Assembly (NCBI GenBank): GCA_038211475.1
Contig: JBBQVN010000055.1
Span: 1-21,239, forward strand
Direction of reading: 5' to 3'
Length of the DNA: 21,239 nt
DNA from: JANYBT01 sp038211475
GTDB lineage: Bacteria; Acidobacteriota; Terriglobia; Terriglobales; Acidobacteriaceae
In this document: piece by piece, positions 5,587-13,515 of the stretch
How the letters are laid out: each line of letters begins with the position of its first letter
How positions within the stretch are numbered: position 1 is the stretch's first letter
Notes under the pieces: model-generated
Database searches by the model: none
Seen by the model: only the letters and a program-made list of their open reading frames with translations
What the model was told of the DNA's origin: nothing
Made by a program: the position numbers and the translations under genes

Positions 5587-7396
5587 CGAATACCTCCCGA
5601 ACCGCTCGCTCCACAATCGCGGAAAAATCCCTGTCGATCTGATCGAGCTGCGGCTGCGTGAAGTCGCTGCGTTCCCCTGCTGTACGCCCGACCGTTTTAT
5701 TGACCTGCCGGTCGATGGCAGCTTTCAGGACAATGAGATTGGTTCTGCCGAGGCGGTTGCGGTCGAGGTTTTGGCCTTCGGGGTTGATACGGCGCGCCTG
5801 TAAAATGCGAGCGGCTTCGGTTTTCACCCGCATATCAAGGCCCGCGCGCTTCGCCTGACGTTGCCGGGCTTTCGTAATCGGAACGGGCTGCAGGCCCTCG
5901 AAAGCTTGCTTCACCTGGTCTGCGCTATAACCCTTTTCCTTAAGCGTTTTCAATGCTGCAAGCGCGTCGGGGTCTTCGGCAATGAGCGGAATTTCTTCAA
6001 GCCGAACATCGGTCTGGCTTCGCACGTCGACGCGCTCGCCAAGTCGAGGCGATGACGCGAGTGGATCGATTTGGCGTTCATCCCCGCTTGTGAAATCCAG
6101 TCCCTCCATTGGCAAGAGCTGGTCAAAATATTCGCGGTCTGCTTCGCTGTACTGCTGAAAATCTTCCCAACGGCTGGCGATGTTCGCACCGGCATGGAAT
6201 ACAACGACACCGTTGTTTAGGGGATGCCCCGGTGCATCCTGTTCAATCACGCGCATAATCCGTCCGACGAACTGCACAAAGGGGGAGAGGTTGCTGAAGA
6301 TGCTGAACACGGCTGCAACGGCCAGAAAACGGTGATCGAAACCCTCTCCGAGCTTTCGGACCTGAACAATTACATCGAGCTGGTGGTTTTCCAACCTTTG
6401 CATGACGCGCTCATTGGCGGCGCTGTCCTCACGGGAATGAACATAGTCAGCGGTACGACCGCGCGAGCGATAAGCTTCAACGATCTGCCTGCAATGGTCA
6501 AAATTGAGAGCCGAGGCAATGATTTTCAGGCGGTTGTCGCCGCCGTTGGCGGTTCGAAGTTTGTCCAGCTCACGGATCGACGCATCAACGATGGTGTTCA
6601 GCGTCTCAGTGGAAGTGACAATGCTGCGCCGGAAGTCCGCGTCCTGCTCCCCGAGTTGCCGTACTTCATCGAGGCTAACTTCGATCTCCTGTCCGTCCGC
6701 ACGCCGGACATAACGCAGCGTCCTGGGATTTAGCACGACAGCCTTGAGCCGTTTTATGTAGCCTTCCTGAATGGCTCTGGACCCAGGATAGGAATAGAGA
6801 ATGCGGCCCGCCATAAGCTGGCCGTCCGCGCGCGTAGGCGTGGCACTGAAGTTGACGATTTTCGCTTGCGGAAATTTTGCCCTCAGAGCATCCCAGCTCG
6901 CGGCGACGTTGTGATGGCCTTCATCGAACTGGATGAGGTCGAAGAAATCATCGGGCAAGTCTTGAAGCCAACGGTTGCCGGTTCCCTGGAGCTGGTGGAT
7001 GTTGGTAATCACAACATCGGCTTCCTCAAGGTCCGCCCTGTTCGTTGTCGTACCGCGAATCTCGACGGGTTCGGGATACGGCTGGCCGTCAAGGACACCG
7101 CATTTGATATAGAACATGTCCGGGCGAGAGGGATCAAAGTCCTTTCGAAGCTGTCCCGCAATCGGCACGCTCGGTGCAATCACGAGCGTCCGGGTGGCCT
7201 TAAACGCAAAGGGGGTTAGGGTTATGCAGCCTGACTTCCCGCACCCCACAGGCAACACAATTCCGATCTCTCGTTCTTGCCCGTCAGAATTGGCGGCGAA
7301 ACTCGCAAGCTCGGCGTAGGCTTCACGCTGCGGAGTGCGGATGCGGTCATTAAGCTCAATATTCGGCTCGCGGGTCTGAAAAGGATTGTTCTGCAT
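5573..7396 (-). CDS. SF2 DEAD/DEAH-box helicase (Res-like), 607 aa
   Basis: Superfamily 2 motifs appear in order: a Q-like RTPQREAY (20-27), Walker A LPVGCGKSG (48-56, Lys54), motif Ia VIAPSVPIAGQL (72-83), Walker B FDEGHH (157-162), motif III SATPTR (184-189), motif V RKLGEGFDH (347-355) and motif VI QFVGRIMR (375-382). This is the type III restriction 'Res' style of ATPase-translocase. The C-terminal 200 residues are charged and helical and match nothing I recognise; no nuclease motif is visible. It likely uses ATP to move along or unwind nucleic acid in the cytoplasm. It forms an operon with the 73-aa zinc-binding protein, and the setting among recombinase remnants suggests an island-borne, possibly defence, function. 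ATG 7396 lacks a strong ribosome binding site. Confidence 0.9.
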   Translation of the reverse strand: MQNNPFQTREPNIELNDRIRTPQREAYAELASFAANSDGQEREIGIVLPVGCGKSGCITLTPFAFKATRTLVIAPSVPIAGQLRKDFDPSRPDMFYIKCGVLDGQPYPEPVEIRGTTTNRADLEEADVVITNIHQLQGTGNRWLQDLPDDFFDLIQFDEGHHNVAASWDALRAKFPQAKIVNFSATPTRADGQLMAGRILYSYPGSRAIQEGYIKRLKAVVLNPRTLRYVRRADGQEIEVSLDEVRQLGEQDADFRRSIVTSTETLNTIVDASIRELDKLRTANGGDNRLKIIASALNFDHCRQIVEAYRSRGRTADYVHSREDSAANERVMQRLENHQLDVIVQVRKLGEGFDHRFLAVAAVFSIFSNLSPFVQFVGRIMRVIEQDAPGHPLNNGVVVFHAGANIASRWEDFQQYSEADREYFDQLLPMEGLDFTSGDERQIDPLASSPRLGERVDVRSQTDVRLEEIPLIAEDPDALAALKTLKEKGYSADQVKQAFEGLQPVPITKARQRQAKRAGLDMRVKTEAARILQARRINPEGQNLDRNRLGRTNLIVLKAAIDRQVNKTVGRTAGERSDFTQPQLDQIDRDFSAIVERAVREVFDAAN

Positions 7397-7418
7397 TGCT
7401 GACTTCGATGCCCTCTCA

Positions 7419-7447
7419 ATTATAGAGATTTCCGCGCGTTAGATCAT
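7419..7447 (-). promoter_or_regulatory. Candidate promoter of the helicase operon
   Basis: A perfect TATAAT lies at 7424-7419 on the minus strand, just over 20 bases before the helicase ATG. The -35 region at 17 bp spacing (ATGATC) is weak. The predicted leader would be very short, which fits the absence of a good ribosome binding site. Confidence 0.4.
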
Positions 7448-7463
7448 AAGAAAACGTTACATG

Positions 7464-7700
7464 TCATGCGGCAAGATTACGGTACAGGGTGGAGCGGCAC
7501 ACCTCGTCAAAGACGCCCAAGACGGATTCCACGGGTTCACCTTCGGCAAGCATCTTCCGGGCGTGTGCTATCTGCTGCGGCGTCAGTTTTGGCTTGCGCC
7601 CGAATTTCACGCCCCGGTGCTTCGCGGCCTGAATACCGGCGCGGGTGCGTTCGGTTATCAACTTGCGCTCAAGTTCCTCGTATTCTTGCGAGTTGTGCGC
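7464..7700 (-). pseudogene. Resolvase/invertase C-terminal remnant
   Basis: The last ~75 codons match the C-terminus of Pin/Tn3-type serine resolvases. The end of the long helix appears as LERKLITERTRAGIQAAKHRG, with its key part ERTRAG conserved. It is followed by FGRKPKLTPQQIAHARKMLA and the helix-turn-helix ending RSTLYRNLAA. The catalytic N-terminal domain is absent: upstream codons in this frame do not resemble a resolvase, and no nucleophile motif is seen. The fragment ends 68 bp before the helicase start and is read in the same direction, so the helicase operon may once have been cargo of the element that encoded it. Confidence 0.7.
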
Positions 7701-7949
7701 GGAAGTTGCAGAATTGGGCCCGCAACATCTCATTCTCCCGTGCCAAGAACCGGCCAACGACCGCCCAATTGTTAGCGATTTCTCTAGGGCGCCAAAGGCC
7801 AGTACAGGTCTGAGGCTGGAGTTGATGCAGAGAACGGCAACTTGTGACTGTCCGGTCTCCGCTTTACAGGCCGACGGCCTGCGAGCCGCTGCGCTTTGGC
7901 GAGCCATTTCCAATACAGGCGAAATCCGGCGCGGACCCTTCACGGTGGA

Positions 7950-8652
7950 TAACAATCCCGCAGTAGGGGGAAACTGCAATGACGGTAGTCTCGGATCGTT
8001 TGCGAGCACCTCCGATCCTAATACGGGCAATTTGACTGCCTTCGGTGGCCGGGGGCAGCATTTCGTATTGACGAGCGGGTGCACCTACGACGATAGCCTG
8101 TTCTATCGCAAGTATGACAACCTCACCCGATTTAACGGGTATACAAATTTTCTTTGGGATTTCTGGTTCTACATCCCGACGCCACCAAAACCACGTCAGT
8201 ACAAGCGCTGGAATTTGATGTGTCCAAGCGGTGCCGCTCAGCGATGGCGTGCATGAATTCCTTTTCGGAACACAGTGTAATTATGTAACTAACCACTGGC
8301 AATTCTGGCTTCCTCGAGGCGCCGTTCTAACCTGGGTGGATACGGGCATCTACCATGCCAGTTTTCGACGGGTACGTGGCATCACGCCACCTACTTTTTG
8401 CCACGGGTGACGACGTCGGGGTATCAGCAAATTCCGACGACCTTCACATCATCAACCGATGGCAACACCAGTTTGCGGTTTGGGACGCTTACTGTGGATG
8501 GGCAGACGACGTATCTGGGCGGAGTTGCTCCTTCTACCATCCCAAGCCCCGCTTGGACCGCTGTTCTTGGTGTGCAACACCAGTTGGACAGCGCCGCAGC
8601 CGGAATCGTGATCGACGAATACATTGACGAGTCGTCATTGCTTTCCTGGTAG
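7950..8652 (+). pseudogene. Frameshifted exported protein of acidobacterial type
   Basis: Three or more reading frames must be joined to recover one protein. Frame one gives CTYDDSLFYRKYDNLTRF and WDFWFYIP. A shift then gives VQALEFDV, a second shift gives HEFLFGTQCNYVTNHWQFW, and a third gives the end GTLTVDGQTTYLGG through PSPAWTAVLGVQHQLD to the stop at 8650. This order (DFWFY, ALEFDV, FGTQCN, TVDG, GVQxQLD, DE near the end) is a pattern I recall from secreted acidobacterial proteins with a lectin-like beta-sandwich. That family link is from memory and has not been searched. The N-terminus and any signal peptide are not identifiable. Confidence 0.6.
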
Positions 8653-9059
8653 GGCGGAGTGCGGCGTAGGATTCCCTACCACCTTGGATAATGCAAAGGC
8701 CGGCTCCCTTTCGCCTGGCCACCTGACTGGCCGCGCGGGCTGCGGAGAGAACTGCCGCCGTAACGGACCGAACGGTCAGAGCTCCCGCTTGCTCTTCGTG
8801 GTGCCGCGGCGTCCGCAGCGGGCTGCCTGTGTGGCTCTTTCTGCCACGCCGGAGCTGTTCGCCCGATAGCCGAGCTCCGCCAGTTTTTCGTCGAGGACCA
8901 CACCAGCAAGCGATCGCCAAGAGAAAAGCGCAAATCGAGATTTGCGAGAGAAGTCTCTGACAACCAGTATGCCAAAATGGAAAATCCCGGTTTACACGGG
9001 CGACGCCGGGGAAATGGTGTAAACTCAGTAGCGTTTTGGGAGTCAAGAAGGAGATTTGG
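8653..9059. other. Upstream region of the HAF-repeat gene, no gene seen
   Basis: No supported coding region lies here. The last 70 bp hold an inverted repeat (8990-9024) that may regulate the gene at 9060. Confidence 0.5.
8990..9024. promoter_or_regulatory. Inverted repeat upstream of the HAF-repeat gene
   Basis: GTTTACAC (8990-8997) and GTGTAAAC (9017-9024) are perfect inverted 8-mers with a 19-bp spacer, ending 35 bp before the start codon. The centre-to-centre distance of 27 bp is between two and three helical turns, so two protein subunits could bind half-sites. A hairpin is the alternative. Confidence 0.4.
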
Positions 9060-10088
9060 ATGAGGTTCGCTTGCCTGCTCTCGCGCACCCTGCGTGTCGC
9101 ATGCGTAGTAGCCGTGCTCTTGCTGACCTTTGGGATTGCACAGACCTCCAATACCCCCGCGCTGCGCGGGTTTGCCAGCTTCGATCCCCCGGGTTCGGTC
9201 AATACTTACGCGTACAGTATTAGTCCCTCAGGAACGGTCGTGGGAGCATACTTTGTGAGCTTCACCGTATATCACGGTTTCTTAAGAACTTCGAACGGCC
9301 AGATCACGGTACTGGATCCGCCGGGAGCGACTAAGAGCTTCGCCGAGAGTGTTAACGACCGAGGTCAAGTAGCCGGCTTTTATAAAGACTCGAGCTCTGT
9401 CGTTCACGGCTACCTGTTTAGTACCGACAAGACCTATACTACTATCGATCCGCCGGGATCGACGTTCACCCATGCCCTGAGCATTAATGCAGGCGGCGCC
9501 GTCACCGGGTTCTATTTCGACTCTAGTAACGGGCAGCACGGCTTTTTGCGCGGGGCCAACGGAGCCATTACCAGCTTCGATCCAGCGGATTCGGTGCAAA
9601 CCATGCCGCAAAGCATCAATGCGGGCAGTGAGATCAGCGGCTATTATTTTGACGCCGGTGGCGCGACGCACGGGTTTGTGCGAAGCGCGAGTGGGATAAT
9701 CAGCAGCTTTGACCCGGTAGGTTCGACTTTTACCTATGCTTACGGCATCAACCAGACCGGGAACATAGCCGGCTACTACGTTGATGGTAATTCGGTGACT
9801 CACGGGTTCCTGCGCTCGGCGGATGGCGCCATCATCGTCTTCGACCCATCGGGCTCAACCGGGACCTATGCCTTTGCAATTTCACCCTCCAGCAAGGTGA
9901 CCGGCTATTACTCAGATGCTGCTGGGGTTTATCACGGATTTGAAAGATCGACTAACGGTGCGGTGGTCGGGTACGACGTTTTCGGGGCAAGTGGAACCTA
10001 TCCTCAGGCGATTAACCCGGCGGGTGCTCTTGCTGGAGCATGGACTGATCAGTTCGGCACAGCTCATGGTTTTCTGGTTGCGAAGTAA
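9060..10088 (+). CDS. HAF-type extracellular repeat protein, 342 aa
   Basis: ATG 9060 is chosen because AAGGAG lies six bases upstream and it begins a classical signal peptide (Arg-containing start, core VACVVAVLLLTFG, probable cleavage near GIA-QT). The mature protein consists almost wholly of seven repeats of 44 residues, the last shortened to 41. Each follows the plan FDPPGS, then SIN-x-x-G-x-V-x-G-x-Y, then HGFLR. This matches the HAF family of extracellular repeats. Seven regular units suggest a seven-bladed beta-propeller exported to the periplasm or outside the cell. No catalytic motif is visible; binding of a surface ligand is a guess. It is convergent with the next gene, and I saw no sorting signal. 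Confidence 0.85.
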   Translation: MRFACLLSRTLRVACVVAVLLLTFGIAQTSNTPALRGFASFDPPGSVNTYAYSISPSGTVVGAYFVSFTVYHGFLRTSNGQITVLDPPGATKSFAESVNDRGQVAGFYKDSSSVVHGYLFSTDKTYTTIDPPGSTFTHALSINAGGAVTGFYFDSSNGQHGFLRGANGAITSFDPADSVQTMPQSINAGSEISGYYFDAGGATHGFVRSASGIISSFDPVGSTFTYAYGINQTGNIAGYYVDGNSVTHGFLRSADGAIIVFDPSGSTGTYAFAISPSSKVTGYYSDAAGVYHGFERSTNGAVVGYDVFGASGTYPQAINPAGALAGAWTDQFGTAHGFLVAK

Positions 10089-10627
10089 GAGGGAGATTTG
10101 GCGGGGCTCAAGCAGCTCTGCCTCCTCAAAGCCTCTCTCACTTGCAACCCAGCGCCGCGTTTCAATGGTTCTGCTCACTACGAAGTCCGCCCGCCATTCA
10201 CGGGACGGTGTGTTGGGGCCTGTGTCGGATTGGGTCTCGCAATTGTGACGCAAAGACAAGAGTCTGTCTATTGAACAGCGCCTTGATTACTCCACAGGGA
10301 CACCAGGGCCGGATGGGGTTTCCCAGATGCAAATCCGAATTGCCTGGGCAGCGGGGTTCCGCGGAAAGTCGGTGTCCGGAAACATTCGATGACTGGGCGG
10401 CAGATATCCCAGTCGTCGCTCTTCACTGAATTAAGCCCTGTGCCTCATCAAACCTCGCGTGCTGCATCCGAGAAGTCGTTCGGGCTCGGGCAAAGTACTC
10501 GATTTGGGTTTCATCTGGGCCCGTCGGACAGAGCGTGTCCAGAATTGATTCAAGGGGCCGGAGTCTAGGCGCACGCTTGCCGTAGAAGAGCCTATTCTCC
10601 GGGTTGGATTCTTCGCAACCGGCCCGG
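10089..10627. other. Convergent intergenic region, no gene seen
   Basis: This separates two convergent genes. Apart from a hairpin at 10387-10418 I see no supported feature. Confidence 0.5.
10387..10418. terminator. Hairpin between convergent genes
   Basis: CGATGACTGGG (10387-10397) pairs with CCCAGTCGTCG (10408-10418) with one non-Watson-Crick position and a 10-base loop. No T-tract follows on either strand, so a terminator role is only suggested by its place between two convergent genes. Confidence 0.25.
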
Positions 10628-12954
10628 TTACTGCCCCGTCCCGCTCAGAGTCACCTTCTGCGGCGACCCTCCACCGTTGTCAGCGATGCTGATCGAGGAA
10701 CTACGCAGGCCTTTGGCCTGGGGAGCAAACCTGACCGAGATGGTGCACCTCGCTCCCCCCGCGATGCTCGTACCGCAGGTATTCGTCTGAGCAAAATCGC
10801 CGGGATTCTTGCCCCCGATGCCAATGTTGGTGAAGTTGAGCGACGTCGCTCCGACATTCGTCACGGTGACGCTCAAAGGCTGGCTAGTCATGCCCACTCT
10901 CGTAGGCGGAAATGTCAGGGACGGACTGGACAAACTGACGACCGTCCCCGTGCCGTAGATGCTGATGGTCTGCGGGCTCGGGTTGGCATTGTCGGTGACG
11001 GTTATTGCGGCCGTGCGAGTGCCCTTGGCGCTGGGCGTGAATCTGACGGAAATGGTGCAACTCGCACCTACGCCGACGCTGTTGCCACAGGTGTTGGTCT
11101 GAGTGAAGTCAGTGGCATTTGTCCCAGATATGGCAATGCTGGTGATCGTTAGGGTCCCGGTGCCGAGATTCGTAAGAATTACTATCTCCGGCTTGCTGGT
11201 GGTATAGACGACCTGTGTGACGAACGTGAGTTTAGTCGCCGAGAACGAGGCCACAGGCCCGACGCCGGTTCCCGTGAGGCTCACCACCTGCGGACTATTG
11301 TTTGCGCTGTCGGTGATCGTTAGAGCCCCCAACCTCGTGCCCGTCGTTGTTGGGGTGAACGTCACGCTGACTGAGCAACTCGCGGCCACCTTCAAAATGC
11401 CTCCTACCGGGCAATTGTTGGTCTCAGCGAAATTACCCGTCACGATGATCGCTGCAAGATTGACCGCGGCGGCTCCGGTGTTGGTGAGTGTGACCAACTG
11501 CGGTGAACTCGTGGTGCCCACATTTTGTGAGCCGAACGACACGGAATTGCTGGAAAGAGTCAGCGGCGTCTGAAGGAAAACAGACATCGCAAAGGAAGGC
11601 GGGGTACCGCTGGTATAGCCGACCGCGAAGTCGAGCCTGCCATCTTTGTTGAAGTCCCCCGTTGCGATGGCACTCGGAAAATGGTTTGCGGCAAATTCCA
11701 GTTCGCTTTGAAAAATACCATCGCCATTACCCAGCAAGACGGAAATATTGTTGGCACCACAATTCGCTACCGCTAGATCGAGCCTGCCGTCGCCATTGAA
11801 ATCACCCGCTACGATTCCTTCTGTGCCACTCGCCGCACGATAATCAACCCGGCCCTTAAAGGTTCCGTTACCATTGCCCAAGAAAACGGAAACCGTTTGG
11901 GAATTCTGGTTTGAGACGGCGAGGTCAAGCTTGCCGTCGCCATTGAAATCCCCAGTCAAGATAAGGAAAGGGCTACTTGAAGCAGGATAATCGACATGAG
12001 ATTGGAAAGAGCCGTCTCCGTTACCCAGCAGAATCGAGATGGTGTTGGCGGCGTAATTCGTTACTGCAAGATCCAAACGCCCATCACCATTGAAGTCCCC
12101 AACCGCTACTCCAAAGGGGCGATCACCCGCAGGGTATGACACCGCGGTCTGAAAAGTACCATCCCCATTGCCCAGCAGGATTTCGACGTTCCCCGGAGTG
12201 TTGTCGTCATCTGCCGCGATGTCTAAAAGGCCATCCCCGTTGAAGTCCCCGACAGCCAAGAACTTGGCATTGAAGCCTGGGTATTCTTGGAGTGTTTGAA
12301 AAGTGCCATCCCCGTTCCCCAGCTGCACGCCAACACCAACACTCTCGCAGGCAATCGCGAGATCAGCCTTGCCATCGTTATTGAAGTCGGCGGCGACCAC
12401 CGTGTAAGCCCCTTGACAGCTAGGAGAGTCAATCTTCGTTTGGAAGGTGCCGCCGCCCTTGCCCAGCAAAACCGATACCGTGCCCGAGCTAGAGTTCCCA
12501 GTGACAATGTCCAGATTGCCGTCCCGGTTGAAGTCAGCGGTTGCAACCCCGAGAGGCGTCTCGCCTGTGGCGTAGTCTGCTTTCCCGAGCGAAATGGACG
12601 AAGTAGCTGCTGTAATCTGAAAAAAGATTGCGGGCGTTTGTTCCGCTTTATTCGGACTGGTCACACTGACACTAGCAGTGCTCACAGCGGCTACATCCGA
12701 AGAGGAAACCGAAGAGGTCAGTTGTGAGCTACTCACGAACGTGGTCGTCCTCGGGCTTCCGTTCCAGTTGACTACTGATCCTGAGACGAATCCGGTACCA
12801 TTTACCGTAAGCATGAACCCGGCACTGCCGGGAGCTACGGTCGTGGGGATGAGCGGTTGAGTGACGAAAGGTACTGGGTTGGTCTGGCCGAGCAGGGTGG
12901 TGCCCAGCAGCAACACCGCAGGAGGATCGCGAGCACGTAGCGGTTGGTCCTCAT
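10628..12954 (-). CDS. FG-GAP/VCBS repeat and choice-of-anchor D protein (frameshift in signal peptide)
   Basis: The protein body contains an IPT/TIG-like N-terminal domain (TVNGTGFVSGSVVNWNG). Seven FG-GAP repeats follow, each with a calcium-type DFNGDGxLD loop and LLGNGDGTFQ, and presumably form an integrin-like propeller. Last come three choice-of-anchor D (ASPM-SPD-2-Hydin-like) beta domains, each ending in SLTGTG or similar, with a conserved cysteine pair. The natural start appears to be ATG 12954: it has GGAG five bases upstream and encodes MRTNRYVLAIL, a signal-peptide start. However, that frame stops after 39 codons, while the frame of the body continues the hydrophobic core as AVLLLGTTLLGQTNP. 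A one-base shift near 12925 therefore separates start from body. The body frame is open up to 13111, but those codons do not look like protein. Either the gene is recently inactivated or there is a sequence error. Confidence 0.8.
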
Positions 12955-12993
12955 GGTTACTCCAATTCTGAGGGGTGACCTCACCTGGCAGTG

Positions 12994-12999
12994 ATTGTA
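12994..12999 (-). promoter_or_regulatory. Possible -10 box of the FG-GAP/choice-of-anchor D gene
   Basis: TACAAT (12999-12994 on the minus strand) lies 40 bases before the ATG at 12954. No good -35 box is at the usual spacing. Between it and the start is a near-palindrome, GGTGACCTCACC (12974-12985), that could be an operator. Confidence 0.2.
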
Positions 13000-13170
13000 C
13001 CGTCTCGCAGACCGTCACCGCCCGCGGTGAACCGCTGTCGTTGTCACTAATCGGGAATTCCATTTCGTCCCGACAGTCAGCAATTGTGCGCTCCTCGGCC
13101 TCGGGAAACAAGTTATTTCTCTCCCTTCTTGCAAACCGCGGCTCCGAGCGCGGGCAAGTCTTCGTCGACA

Positions 13171-13327
13171 GGCCATGGAGTCGGGCTGATAACGGCGCTT
13201 GAGCCGCTACACCTGTCGCTCACTCAGTTGCAGTAGACGGGCGGCCGCCGAGTAAGCTCAGCCGCCCGCCTGCTGCATTCGCAATCACCTGCACGCGTTG
13301 GAACTCTCTCTGACTCATCGTCATCAT
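13171..13327 (-). pseudogene. ISNCY-like transposase N-terminal remnant
   Basis: From the ATG pair at 13327 the minus strand reads MTMSQREFQRVQVIANAAGG. After a frame change it reads LLQLSERQV, then a TAG stop, then RLKRRYQPDSMA. Joined, this matches the N-terminal helix-turn-helix region of ISNCY-type transposases. No catalytic domain remains. Upstream are two copies of GAGGGTGACA/GAGGGGTGACA at 13333-13342 and 13358-13368, which look like an insertion sequence end. Confidence 0.6.
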
Positions 13328-13332
13328 CCTTA

Positions 13333-13368
13333 GAGGGTGACAGAATCTGTTTCCGTTGAGGGGTGACA
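13333..13368. repeat. Probable IS end: two direct repeats of GAGGG(G)TGACA
   Basis: GAGGGTGACA (13333-13342) and GAGGGGTGACA (13358-13368) are spaced 25 bp apart just outside the transposase remnant. A third partial copy, GAGGGGTGAC, occurs at 12970-12979 in the same orientation, beyond the other side of the remnant. Repeated short motifs near the tip are a known feature of some IS ends. Confidence 0.4.
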
Positions 13369-13403
13369 TTATCTTGGAGCATCTACAGGGACTACACCTA
13401 ACG

Positions 13404-13432
13404 TTGCGCGCCCTCGCGTTGGGTGCTACGAT
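13404..13432 (+). promoter_or_regulatory. Tentative promoter of the FG-GAP lipoprotein gene
   Basis: TTGCGC (13404-13409) and TACGAT (13427-13432) lie 17 bp apart, each matching four of six consensus positions, about 85 bp before the start codon. Confidence 0.25.
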
Positions 13433-13515
13433 TCGGCTACTTCCCTTGAGCCCTTCGCGTTGCCCTCGGGCTGCGGGATGGCCCGTCCCAAATCACAGGC
13501 CCGGAGACGCCGCTC

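Noticed and set aside
8534..9202. 222-aa minus-strand ORF
   Set aside because: It overlaps the end of the plus-strand pseudogene and the start of the HAF gene, and its product is arginine/serine-rich without domains.
12955..13111. Upstream extension of the FG-GAP/choice-of-anchor D gene to 13111
   Set aside because: The added residues lack a signal peptide and pass through the leader and intergenic DNA. The real start with a ribosome binding site is at 12954 in another frame.
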